Source of the DNA: Flavobacteriales bacterium
Lineage (GTDB): Bacteria; Bacteroidota; Bacteroidia; NS11-12g; UBA955
Length of the DNA stretch: 10,030 bases
Assembly: GCA_947464515.1 (NCBI GenBank)
Contig: CANHXF010000040.1
Location: 1 to 10,030 of the forward strand
Reading direction: 5' to 3'
The position numbers and the translations under genes are program-made. The notes beneath the pieces were generated by a model. The model saw only the letters and a list, made by a program, of their open reading frames with translations, did not search any database and had not been told where the DNA came from. Shown piece by piece: positions 1-7,413 of this stretch (its first letter is position 1; each line of letters opens with the position of its first letter).

Positions 1-204
1 ATTGGCTCCGCTTTTGGCTTTGGTAGAAGTGACCTTTACGTCGTCCGCACCACCATTAGGGCTACCCCAAGTTTCCCAAACAGCACTGGTGGCTGCGAGA
101 TTATCTCCTGATTTGTAACTGTCAAAATTGTCGCTAAATGTCTGCGCCTCTGAGACTGAACTTGCCAAAAGGACACCCAATAGAATGAAGTATTTTTGTT
201 TCAT
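1..204 (-). CDS. N-terminal part of a secreted, probably T9SS-exported protein (truncated by window edge)
   Basis: The 68 visible codons start at ATG 204-202 (minus) and stay open to the left edge. Residues 1-20 form a clear Sec signal peptide (MKQKYFILLGVLLASSVSEA, then QTF), with cleavage likely before or after the Gln. The mature start, TFSDNFDSYKSGDNLAA followed by VWETWG and a GGADDVKV stretch, resembles the opening of concanavalin-like/LamG-type modules found at the N-terminus of many Bacteroidota T9SS cargo proteins. The C-terminus, where a sorting domain would lie, is outside the window, so both T9SS export and function are inference. The gene is divergent from the glycosyltransferase at 340 and shares a 135-base intergenic region with it. 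A -7-like box lies 17 bases upstream of the start. Confidence 0.8.
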   Translation of the reverse strand, partial: MKQKYFILLGVLLASSVSEAQTFSDNFDSYKSGDNLAATSAVWETWGSPNGGADDVKVTSTKAKSGAN

Positions 205-220
205 AATTGTTCTTATTTTT

Positions 221-228
221 CAAATATA
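221..228 (-). promoter_or_regulatory. Bacteroidota-type -7 promoter box for the minus-strand secreted protein
   Basis: On the minus strand the sequence reads TATATTTG, an exact match to the Bacteroidota -7 consensus TAnnTTTG. It ends 16 bases before the ATG at 204. No clear TTTG -33 element is seen at the usual distance, so the call rests on the -7 box and its position. Confidence 0.45.
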
Positions 229-317
229 GGAATTTGAATCGTGTAAATTGTTTTCCAGAAAGACGATGCCAACTTCTTGGTGATTTAAACATCCGATATT
301 TTTCGTCAATCCAAACC

Positions 318-325
318 TATTTTTG
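318..325 (+). promoter_or_regulatory. Possible -7 promoter box for the glycosyltransferase gene
   Basis: TATTTTTG matches TAnnTTTG and ends 14 bases before the ATG at 340. No convincing -33 TTTG lies 17-23 bases upstream, and the region is T-rich, so a chance match is possible. Confidence 0.35.
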
Positions 326-339
326 TTTTTTCATAGACG

Positions 340-1806
340 ATGGGTATCAACGCCAAATTTCGAATAAGTATTTTTACAAGAATCGAAGGATGGCTGCTGT
401 TGTTTTTTTTGATTCAATGTATTGGGATTACGGATCCGCCATTGGAAATCGGTCACAATTGGAGGCAGGTTCTCACCAATATGGTTTCCAGAAATTATTA
501 CGAGTCGGGAATGGATTGGCTCTATCCCAGAATTGATATCGCCGGAGAAAAAACGGGCATTACAGGGGCGGAATTCCCAATCATGAATTTTCTTATTTTC
601 CTCTGCTTTAAAGCCTTTGGTTTTGCCCATTGGTATGGCAGATTGATTAATTTGTTGATGGTAGTTTGGGGTGTGTTTCGGTTTCATAAAATGACCAAGG
701 TTCTATTCGATGAGCGTGTCGCCAACTATGCCGCCTTGTCTTTGATGGCTTCCGTTTGGTTTTCCATTTCCAGAAAAATCATGCCCGATACTTTTGCCGT
801 TTCACTCGTCATCATTGGTTTGAGTTATTGGGTACAATATTGCATCCAAATCAGATTTAAGGATTGGATATTGGGTTTCGTCTTCATTTCATTCGGAGTG
901 CTGAGTAAGATTCCGTCGGCTTGTTTGGTGGCGGCGTTGCTTCCGATGGTTTGGATGAATCAAATGCAACGAAAAACAAAAATCTTGATTTTTTCTGGGG
1001 CTTTTTTGTCGATCCTGCCCGCCATTGTCTGGTATTTCTATTGGGTTCCCTACTTAAATACCTTTGGATACCCTTGGTTTATTTCAAAGGGTTTGATGGA
1101 GGGAGTTCGGGAAATTCTTCCGCTTTGGCCATTGTTGTTGGAGAAGTTTTACTTCACTAGTTTCTATAGTTTTCTTGCCCTGGCCGCGATGATTTACGGC
1201 GTTGTTGTCTGCGCTGTTAAACGCGACAAAGCCTTTTGGATTGGAGGGGCTTCGGTTACTATGGTTTTTGTTTTTTACATGGTAAAAACGGGGTCAGTTT
1301 TCCCCCAGCATACCTATTATGTGATTCCATTTGTGCCTATTATGTGTTTATTCGTGGGCTTCGGCTTGAGCTCATTGTCAGGCTTGCGCTTTGGAAACAA
1401 GCTACCCAATGTGCTGATTTTTTTCATCGTATTAGAAGGGGTATCAAACCAAATGCACGATCATTTTATCAAAAAAAGTGAAATGTGCAAACTCACCTTA
1501 GCATCGGAGGTAAGTGGCCACATACCTAAAACAGATCTTGTAATCATCAATTCAGGCGTGAATCCACAAGAATTGTATTTCCTAAATAGAAAGGGTTGGG
1601 TTGCGTTGAATGAACAAGTTTTGGATAACAACCAAATGAGCACATGGGTCAAGAAGGGTGCGAAATATTTGGTGTTAAATAAATCCAGTTATAAGAATTG
1701 GGTGACATTGGACATCACCCAATCGAGTGCCACGCCAGACGTTGAATTAGTATTTGAGAATGAACATTATGCGCTTTATAAATTGACATCGGATAGTACC
1801 GAATAA
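340..1806 (+). CDS. Polytopic membrane glycosyltransferase, GT39/ArnT-like (GT-C fold)
   Basis: This 488-residue inner-membrane protein has about 10-12 hydrophobic segments, starting with a helix at about residues 17-31. The first periplasmic loop carries DPPLEIGHNWRQ (32-42) and an E-F-P triplet (78-80), which matches the acidic-loop arrangement of PMT/ArnT-type enzymes. Further GT-C signs are the MPD motif (148-150), the GVLSKIP segment (186-192) typical of GT39 proteins, and HTYYVIPFVP (324-333). A soluble C-terminal part of about 110 residues follows the last helices. The family transfers a sugar from a polyprenyl-phosphate donor to a lipid or protein acceptor outside the membrane; donor and acceptor cannot be read from the sequence. 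ATG 340 is taken as start because it precedes the first helix by a normal distance. The lipoprotein gene follows 90 bases later. Confidence is high for a GT-C enzyme, moderate for GT39 itself. Confidence 0.75.
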   Translation: MGINAKFRISIFTRIEGWLLLFFLIQCIGITDPPLEIGHNWRQVLTNMVSRNYYESGMDWLYPRIDIAGEKTGITGAEFPIMNFLIFLCFKAFGFAHWYGRLINLLMVVWGVFRFHKMTKVLFDERVANYAALSLMASVWFSISRKIMPDTFAVSLVIIGLSYWVQYCIQIRFKDWILGFVFISFGVLSKIPSACLVAALLPMVWMNQMQRKTKILIFSGAFLSILPAIVWYFYWVPYLNTFGYPWFISKGLMEGVREILPLWPLLLEKFYFTSFYSFLALAAMIYGVVVCAVKRDKAFWIGGASVTMVFVFYMVKTGSVFPQHTYYVIPFVPIMCLFVGFGLSSLSGLRFGNKLPNVLIFFIVLEGVSNQMHDHFIKKSEMCKLTLASEVSGHIPKTDLVIINSGVNPQELYFLNRKGWVALNEQVLDNNQMSTWVKKGAKYLVLNKSSYKNWVTLDITQSSATPDVELVFENEHYALYKLTSDSTE

Positions 1807-1896
1807 TCGAACGAGTGTTTGATTTTCTATACGATGCGGGGAACATGCTTTTTTGCGTCGTCAAAAAATGGTAATCTTGAATCAAATAAAAACGAT

Positions 1897-2529
1897 ATGA
1901 ATTCTGCACTTAATATTTCAAAGGGGCTCACTTTCGCCTTGGTATCAGCGACATTAATTTTTGGTATGGGTGCATGTGAAAAGGATCCCGTAAAGTCGAT
2001 GCCTGGACCGGGAGAATATTTGAATTCTAAGGTTGGTTCCAATTGGAGTTATTCTACCACGGGGACATCGAGCAGCGACTGGACAGTGAAAGTGGAAGAT
2101 TCAACTGCGCTTTATTTATCGAACACTTTTCAAATGTATAAGACAAATACCGCGGGGGTTATCAGCCGAAACTACTATCGCTACAGCAAGGGAAATTATA
2201 GCGTTTTGGTTTTGGATGCCGACGGTGCCACCCAGGAAATTGTTTATTTAAAGGATTCAATGCAGACCGGTAAAAAATGGTCGAAGTCGATTAAGGGATT
2301 GGGCGGAATTTTTAAGCAGTACAACTACGAAGTCATCGAAACGGTCTCTAAAACGGTTGGAAGTAAATCGTTTGAGAATGTTGTTCATATTCGATTAAAC
2401 ATCCCATCTATGGGCTATACATCCGATGCGTATTACGCGCCAAAAGTGGGTTTGGTGATGGTAGACGATGATTATGCATCGAGTGGAAATGCTTACCATA
2501 CGGAAATCAAATCGTATGATTTGAAATAA
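1897..2529 (+). CDS. Bacteroidota lipoprotein, function unknown
   Basis: The open frame extends upstream to 1819, but the ATG at 1897 is preferred because it gives a clean lipoprotein signal peptide. That signal has a short basic n-region, a hydrophobic stretch from about residue 11 to 25, and a lipobox-like MGAC with the acceptor Cys at 27. The frame upstream of 1897 is hydrophilic and would bury the signal. The mature 184 residues (CEKDPVK...) carry a GSNWSYS motif near the start, many Tyr/Thr/Ser beta-type stretches, and a YYAPKVGLV segment near the end. This resembles a widespread class of small Bacteroidota lipoproteins with an all-beta fold and no assigned activity. The short acidic/Lys stretch after Cys could influence surface display, but the match to known export signals is loose. 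It lies in a plus-strand series with the glycosyltransferase upstream and the barrel protein downstream. Confidence 0.8.
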   Translation: MNSALNISKGLTFALVSATLIFGMGACEKDPVKSMPGPGEYLNSKVGSNWSYSTTGTSSSDWTVKVEDSTALYLSNTFQMYKTNTAGVISRNYYRYSKGNYSVLVLDADGATQEIVYLKDSMQTGKKWSKSIKGLGGIFKQYNYEVIETVSKTVGSKSFENVVHIRLNIPSMGYTSDAYYAPKVGLVMVDDDYASSGNAYHTEIKSYDLK

Positions 2530-2549
2530 AAAGGAGATTTTATTTTTTT
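2524..2549 (+). terminator. Weak AT-only hairpin with T-run after the lipoprotein gene
   Basis: An 8-bp arm AAATAAAA (2524-2531) pairs with TTTTATTT (2538-2545) around an AGGAGA loop, followed by four more T. The hairpin starts just before the stop codon. The stem has no G-C pair, so it would be weak and may not terminate. Confidence 0.3.
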
Positions 2550-2625
2550 CATTTGGGGGTTGAGCACTTTTAACGGTGTCTAGGGTTTTAGTTCTCTTTT
2601 TTGTCTAACCCTTTAATTAACCCTT

Positions 2626-3390
2626 ATGAAAAACAAGTTATTAATTATCAGTGGAATCGCTTTGCAATGTTCAATTGTTCAAGGCCAAATCGAATTAGGA
2701 ATGGGCGCGGGGATGTCGGTGTATCGTGGAGAAATTGGAGCTCATACCGCTGCTTCAAATTATGTAAATGCTAATGTTGCTCATGGCAAGCTAGCTACCC
2801 AGGGTTTCGCGAAATTTTCAATTTTACCCGGTGTTAAGCTAAGAGCCAATGCGGGATATTCAGAATACGCCGCCTTTGATAAATATTCAAGAGATGCCTT
2901 TTTTCAACAACGAAATCTGTCTCTAAATGGAAAAATATTGGATGGGGGTTTGATGGTAGAGTATTACCCAGTGTCACGGTTGCCGGTGTATTTCACAACT
3001 GGAATTAAGTATGGTTTGATGTCGTATTCAGTAAAGAATGCAAATGGTGAAGTGATTAGTTCTCAGGCAATGGGCAATGCAAAATCATTTGTAGTTCCTG
3101 TGGGTTTAGGGGTTGATGTGCTAACAAATAGGAGGGGCAGCGTTTATTCGGTTGAGGTATTAACCAATCAAATAAATGGGGATGTTTTGGATGGCATGTC
3201 GACTTTGGAATCTCGACATAAGGACTTTTACTCCACTGTTACCCTGAATTACCGCATTCCGATTTGGGGTGCAAATGATAAGATTAAAATATCTCGATCT
3301 GCCGCCTGTGGCCAAGGTGAATCGATGTCAAGGAACAAGAAATACCAAGGTCTTCCAAGAAGAAAAGTAGACCACTGTCCAACATTTTAA
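2626..3390 (+). CDS. Small outer-membrane beta-barrel protein with a basic C-terminal tail
   Basis: This 254-residue protein has a signal peptide (MKNKLLIISGIALQCSIVQG, then QIELGMG). The mature region alternates hydrophobic/aromatic and polar residues with glycine-rich strand starts: ELGMGAGMSVYRGEIG, then TTGIKYGLMSYSV and FVVPVGLGVDVL. This is the pattern of 8-10-stranded Bacteroidota outer-membrane barrels (DUF6089-like or general OMP_b-brl types). The barrel appears to end at TVTLNYRIPIW (about 210-220). A tail of about 32 residues (223-254) follows, rich in Lys/Arg with two Cys, ending in HCPTF. Proteins of this sort are often structural or accessory envelope proteins, and no enzymatic motif is visible. 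It is preceded by 96 bases that look able to hold their own promoter, and followed by a strong hairpin at 3415-3452. Confidence 0.75.
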   Translation: MKNKLLIISGIALQCSIVQGQIELGMGAGMSVYRGEIGAHTAASNYVNANVAHGKLATQGFAKFSILPGVKLRANAGYSEYAAFDKYSRDAFFQQRNLSLNGKILDGGLMVEYYPVSRLPVYFTTGIKYGLMSYSVKNANGEVISSQAMGNAKSFVVPVGLGVDVLTNRRGSVYSVEVLTNQINGDVLDGMSTLESRHKDFYSTVTLNYRIPIWGANDKIKISRSAACGQGESMSRNKKYQGLPRRKVDHCPTF

Positions 3391-3414
3391 ATTTCAATTA
3401 AGCTTTATATGTTG

Positions 3415-3452
3415 AATGCAAAGGGTCCGATAAATTTCGGACCCTTTGCATT
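3415..3452. terminator. Perfect 16-bp hairpin in the convergent gap (bidirectional terminator)
   Basis: The arms 3415-3430 (AATGCAAAGGGTCCGA) and 3437-3452 (its exact reverse complement) enclose a 6-base loop, TAAATT. It sits between the ends of two convergent genes (stops at 3390 plus and 3552 minus), 24 bases past the plus-strand stop. The plus strand continues TTCT..., only a short U-tract. The minus-strand 3' side has no long U-tract either, so efficiency is uncertain despite the strong stem. Confidence 0.6.
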
Positions 3453-3551
3453 TCTAAAGGAATGGTTTTTGATCATTGAACGGACAAATGTTTTATTACG
3501 AATCCGCGCATTACAAAGTGTATCGATTGAGGCGTTAACGAGGAACTATAA

Positions 3552-4751
3552 TCATTCTAGCACGATGGACTGAATTTCCAAAGCAGGATTTCCCCAAACT
3601 AGTTTGTAGTACCCTTTTGGCAAGTGGTTGAGATCCAATACGGCCTGCTTATCGCCAATAAAACCCGACATTACATTCTGACCCAGCCCATTTACAATGC
3701 GATAGTTTCCCAATCCCACTGCACCATGTTGAATGATTTGAATTAATCCTTGAGTAGGGTTGGGATAAATAGAAATGGCTTGATAGGTTTCTGGCTTTTT
3801 GATGGATTGAGTATTTTGTGGAATCATGGGGTAGAAGAATTCTGCTATTTCTGTAACAGCTTTTTTGAAATCCTTCCCGTTATTGCCAAGTCCGGGCCAC
3901 GAATGACCGCCAGTTTCTAATATCATTGAATCATATTTCACACCCGCAGAATCTAGTTTTGGTATCATTTTACCAGTGCCACAGAGCGTAACAACCAAAG
4001 CGTTGTTTAGGCCCGGTGCGCAGTTATAAGATACTGTGGCGTCATCTTTGGCGTGACCCATCCAAACAGGTAAGTCATTTGGTGAGATATAACTGGTTTG
4101 ATAAACTGCACCGGCCATGCTGTATAAGGCTTTTATTGGATTGCTATAACCGTTATTTCCGGCGTCACCATTTAGGGTTTTGATGCCGTTTTTGAGGATA
4201 TCTTGGAGATTTGCGTCGAGTTCAGATTCGGATTTAACCCAACCTGTGTGTAAAGATGCTACTGCACCGGCAGAGTATCCTCCCAAAAAGAATGCGGTTG
4301 TATCCACTTTGTATTGGTTACTCCCCGATGCGTCTTTGACAAAATAGCGCAGTGAAGCTTTTACGTCGGCAATGGATTGTAAAACGGCATTGAGTTGAAT
4401 TTTTTTGTCGGTTAGGAACAAAAAGGCATTGGCCAAACGATAGTTGACGGATACAGCCACGTAGCCTTTCTTGGCAAACGCGGTGCAAAAATCAATACAG
4501 TCTTGACTAGCCTTGTCACCCGCGTAAAATGCACCGCCATGAACATAAACAATCAATGGTCGTTTACCGAGATTGTCGTTGTTGGGTGTGTAAATGTCCA
4601 TTTTGTGATAATCATCATTGAAGACATCAGAGTAGGTCACTGTGGTTTTTGTGACTGCTGTGAAGACAGGGTCCAAGTATCGGGTATTCTGAGCGCGGGT
4701 TGCATTGATCGCCAAAGTTGTGATGAATAGGATGTTGAGTAATTTTTTCAT
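3552..4751 (-). CDS. Secreted alpha/beta-hydrolase (carboxylesterase/feruloyl-esterase-like) with T9SS type A sorting domain
   Basis: The 399-residue protein starts at ATG 4751; an upstream in-frame TTG at 4766 would only add five residues before the signal. The signal peptide is MKKLLNILFITTLAINATRA, then QN. The catalytic domain (about 35-310) shows the oxyanion-hole motif YVHGGAF (HGG at 71-73), the nucleophile elbow GYSAG (158-162, Ser160), an acid candidate in HAKDDA (Asp236 or Asp237), and the catalytic His in GGHSW (His283). This is a complete Ser-Asp-His triad of the esterase/lipase group in which HGG precedes the elbow. Residues about 325-399 form a type A sorting domain (ISIYPNPTQG...NGLGQNV...LPKGYYKLVW), so the enzyme is predicted to pass the outer membrane through T9SS and stay on the surface or be released. 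Plausible substrates are carbohydrate acetyl or feruloyl esters or other small esters; the sequence does not decide. Confidence 0.88.
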   Translation of the reverse strand: MKKLLNILFITTLAINATRAQNTRYLDPVFTAVTKTTVTYSDVFNDDYHKMDIYTPNNDNLGKRPLIVYVHGGAFYAGDKASQDCIDFCTAFAKKGYVAVSVNYRLANAFLFLTDKKIQLNAVLQSIADVKASLRYFVKDASGSNQYKVDTTAFFLGGYSAGAVASLHTGWVKSESELDANLQDILKNGIKTLNGDAGNNGYSNPIKALYSMAGAVYQTSYISPNDLPVWMGHAKDDATVSYNCAPGLNNALVVTLCGTGKMIPKLDSAGVKYDSMILETGGHSWPGLGNNGKDFKKAVTEIAEFFYPMIPQNTQSIKKPETYQAISIYPNPTQGLIQIIQHGAVGLGNYRIVNGLGQNVMSGFIGDKQAVLDLNHLPKGYYKLVWGNPALEIQSIVLE

Positions 4752-5019
4752 GAGGGCAATATACAAGAAAATGAAATTTTTTGGGGGAAAATAATGTAGG
4801 CTCTCAGATTATTATCTAACCTTTGATTTTAATAATCGGACAAACCAACCCCTCTTCGTCGGACTGAAATTGACCCCCTAAGTTGAGGCAAATCAATGAT
4901 GCATAATAAGGATGTAAACACTGGTAACATTGGTTATTTTTGGATGTGAGTATTTCCGACGGAGATGCGTCAGTTTACAGCGACTAATAGGGTTTGTCGT
5001 CCGCGTTTTTTCCAATAAC

Positions 5020-6840
5020 TCAACGTAATAGTTGAATTGATGTATTTAAGTTTTCAGATTTGTTTTGAGATCCCGAAGTACTGTTTGGTTTGTATTTCAA
5101 AACAACCACATATGTTCCTGCAGGGGCATCGACATTTCGATATGTACCATCCCAACCTTCGGCGGCGTTGGTAGTAAAGAATACCTGCTCTCCCCAGCGA
5201 TTGTAAATTGTCATTTCGTAATTGTGAATCGATTTTCCTGGAATAATAAACACATCGTTTTTACCATCTTTATTGGGGGTGAAAGCATTGGGGATGTAAA
5301 GAAACCCAGTATCATCGAGTTGGCATTTCTCTACTTTTATTATAATGGTATCCAATTGCCAGCAGTTATCAATGGATTTCAATACCAATGTGTCGTCTTG
5401 AATTCCGTGGATTTGCAAAACGCTCAAATCGCTCAAAAATAAGTTTTTGCGATACCAAGCCAACTTTTTTGTTAGGCCTGTCAAGGCGATGGAATCTCCT
5501 ATGCACAATGTGTAATTAATTTTGTCAATGGCTTTGTGCTGGGGGTAATTTTGAACCAGAAATGTGTCAACTAGCGAACAACCAAGCAATTGAGAATTTC
5601 GTATATAACAGCCCGGTATAGAAACGGATAACTGTTGATTTTTACTACCGGAATTCCATTGGTAATTGTTCTGATTTGGGAAGGATTGTAAGCCGATGGT
5701 TAATATGCTGTCCTTACATTTGTTGACGGTTACAGTGCTTGTTGTTACAGTCACCGATTTATTAATAATGATGGAATCTCGTGCAATACATCCATTTCTA
5801 TTTTTCTCAACCCAATACATCCCTTGGCTAGTGACAGTTAGTGTTGGGGAGGTATCACCGGTAGACCACCGAAACCTATCAGTCTTATGCTGGGAAGAAC
5901 TTTTTAATACAAGCGGATTTTTCTGATTGCACAAATCTCCAGTTTTTATCAATCTAAAAGGGCATCGAATTTGATAGTCGGTGGATAAAAACCCCCTCTC
6001 CAAAAGGTTTTGATTTTTCCAGAATAATACGCTAGGTTTACAATTATACCTGAAAAGCCGCGATACAGAATCGGTGATTTGCGTTTTTGCCCTTATGGTG
6101 ATATATTGTCCCGAATTTGCTCCTTTAATCTCTTTTTTTACCCGATAATAAAATGTCTCCATCGTTGTGCAAGGCAATGAGTTTCTGGGATAAATTGTTG
6201 AAGTATAAGGGAAATAAGTACTCGAATCGAGTTCGTATACATCCTGTCTACGAATTATGGCAATAATATCGCCTTCGGAATTTGGGCTATTACTTTGCGT
6301 GATGTAAATTTTAAAGTCTTCATAGGGATTCAACTTTTTATTAAAAAATTTAAATGGAATGCGATAAGCTTCGATCGAAGCGACCAGAAAGCTCAGATCG
6401 TAATTGCTGTCTTTTAGTAATGGGGCATTTATTTTTAAACTAAATCCGAAATCGGAAAAAGTATCACCGTTCACGAGAATTTCAGCAGAAACACTGGAAT
6501 CGGCAGTGGAAATAACCCCATATTTAGAACAATTTTGTATTAACGCAAAGCCCTTGCAAGAATTATGTCTGAGCGTATCAAGGCCATCAATGTAATATTG
6601 CCTAAAATATCCTTCTTGATTCAGGTCAGAAGCCATATTTGCTTGAGTATATAATTTTTTATAGTCTGCACCATACTTTAAATAAGTGTCTCCGTCGCCA
6701 CCAGGAAATTTTTCTTTACGCACCAACTTACCATTGACAAACTGCTGAGATTGAACTTGGTTCACGAATCCAAAGCTTAAGCAGAATGTCAAAATTCCTA
6801 ATGTTATTTTGCGTCCTAATAAATGTAACCTAGTTTTCAT
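5020..6840 (-). CDS. Large secreted Ig-like protein with T9SS type B (gliding-motility/CHU_C) C-terminal domain
   Basis: ATG 6840 gives 606 residues; a TTG one codon earlier is unlikely. The long signal peptide runs to about residue 32 (NQVQS, then QQF). Residues 33-300 have no family I recognise: Cys-containing and beta-rich, with a GFSLKINAPLLKDSNYDLSF stretch like the ligand-binding-type N-domains seen in CHU_C proteins. Three Ig/PKD-like modules follow at about 303-359 (FRWSTGDTSPTLTV, GMYWVE, GC), 374-431 (YQWNSGS, GCYI) and 445-504 (CIGDSIALTG, AWY). The last 94 residues (513-606) are a clear CHU_C/type B domain: YIPNAFTPNKDGKNDVF, IYNRWGEQVF, GWDGTY and PAGTYVVVLKY. Such proteins are exported by T9SS and are often adhesins or motility-related surface proteins. 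The start overlaps the end of the truncated T9SS stub upstream, suggesting a former operon. Confidence 0.87.
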   Translation of the reverse strand: MKTRLHLLGRKITLGILTFCLSFGFVNQVQSQQFVNGKLVRKEKFPGGDGDTYLKYGADYKKLYTQANMASDLNQEGYFRQYYIDGLDTLRHNSCKGFALIQNCSKYGVISTADSSVSAEILVNGDTFSDFGFSLKINAPLLKDSNYDLSFLVASIEAYRIPFKFFNKKLNPYEDFKIYITQSNSPNSEGDIIAIIRRQDVYELDSSTYFPYTSTIYPRNSLPCTTMETFYYRVKKEIKGANSGQYITIRAKTQITDSVSRLFRYNCKPSVLFWKNQNLLERGFLSTDYQIRCPFRLIKTGDLCNQKNPLVLKSSSQHKTDRFRWSTGDTSPTLTVTSQGMYWVEKNRNGCIARDSIIINKSVTVTTSTVTVNKCKDSILTIGLQSFPNQNNYQWNSGSKNQQLSVSIPGCYIRNSQLLGCSLVDTFLVQNYPQHKAIDKINYTLCIGDSIALTGLTKKLAWYRKNLFLSDLSVLQIHGIQDDTLVLKSIDNCWQLDTIIIKVEKCQLDDTGFLYIPNAFTPNKDGKNDVFIIPGKSIHNYEMTIYNRWGEQVFFTTNAAEGWDGTYRNVDAPAGTYVVVLKYKPNSTSGSQNKSENLNTSIQLLR

Positions 6841-6967
6841 CAATGTAAATTTTAGAAGTAATTTGCGAATTGCCGTTATACATGCTTACAAAATATATCC
6901 CGGCTTTCAAATTTATTGAAATCTCATCTTGCGTAAGTCTACCGGTCTTAATAGTTTGACCCAAAAA
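6830..6967 (-). pseudogene. C-terminal stub of a T9SS type A protein, 5' part lost
   Basis: Reading minus from about 6967 to the TAG at 6832-6830 gives about 45 residues: LGQTIKTG, then DEISINLKAGIYFVSMYNG, then SKIYIDEN. This is the last half of a type A sorting domain (the ALGQ... / L..GIY.V / G....KIY pattern), the same class as at the ends of the hydrolase and the 233-residue protein in this window. An in-frame TAA at 6979-6977 closes it upstream, and no YPNP box or passenger domain precedes it. Instead, the sequence changes to recombinase coding on the other strand at about 6960-6967. The stub ends 11 bases inside the next gene (ATG 6840), an overlap expected of an intact co-transcribed pair. 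I infer that the upstream gene was cut off by insertion or deletion. Confidence 0.8.
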
Positions 6968-6968
6968 A

Positions 6969-6996
6969 CTTTGGTATTACAAATGTAATACCAAAG
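6969..6996. repeat. 28-bp near-perfect palindrome inside the recombinase zinc-ribbon codons
   Basis: The arms CTTTGGTATTACA (6969-6981) and TGTAATACCAAAG (6984-6996) are exact reverse complements with AA between them. The palindrome begins within 10 bases of the stub/recombinase junction. It overlaps the codons for L-W-Y-Y-K-C-N-T-K, part of which (YYKCNT) is naturally near-palindromic, so it need not be a functional site. Confidence 0.6.
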
Positions 6997-7371
6997 GATG
7001 CAATCAAAATATTAGTGCAAATAAAGTGCATCAGGATTGGGTCAGTACTTTAACGGATTTGCAATTGGAGCCAAGGTTTATTATACCAATAACAAAGAAT
7101 TTCTTGCTAACTTTAGATATTGAACATGAGAATCATCAAAAGGATCATTTCAATTATCGAACCATGAAAAACTAGTAGTAAAAGCACTAGAAAATTTAAG
7201 TAACTTACTGATAATGTGGAATAAGCAAAATTTGCTTGGAAAGAAAATTATGATAAAATCACTCTATCCAAAGGGAATATTAGTGGATGGTAAAAACATG
7301 CTTTATCGAACCGAAAATAAAAATCAATTTATAGCGTACATCCAAGATATAGCGGGGTTTGACGGTCAAAT

Positions 7372-7413
7372 AAAAAAGCGGAATAGTGAAACTAAATTCA
7401 ACTTTTCCGCTTT
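7372..7413 (-). terminator. Rho-independent terminator of tRNA-Arg
   Basis: On the minus strand a 9-bp arm AAAGCGGAA (7413-7405) pairs exactly with TTCCGCTTT (7383-7375) across a 21-base loop that can form a further TGAA/TTCA stem. The strand then continues into six consecutive T (7377-7372). The hairpin starts at the tRNA's CCA end. It lies within the plus-strand recombinase reading frame. Confidence 0.65.

Noticed and set aside
331..687. 118-residue minus-strand ORF opposite the first glycosyltransferase
   Set aside because: It is antisense to the clear GT-C coding frame and has no signal, domain or promoter support.
1697..1723. Inverted repeat ATTGGGTGA ... TCACCCAAT as a terminator
   Set aside because: It lies inside the glycosyltransferase coding region, about 80 bases before its stop, with no T-run; most likely a chance match.
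1819..1896. Upstream extension of the lipoprotein ORF (start at ATG 1819)
   Set aside because: The extra 26 residues are hydrophilic and would place the lipoprotein signal internally; ATG 1897 gives a standard signal peptide with Cys27.
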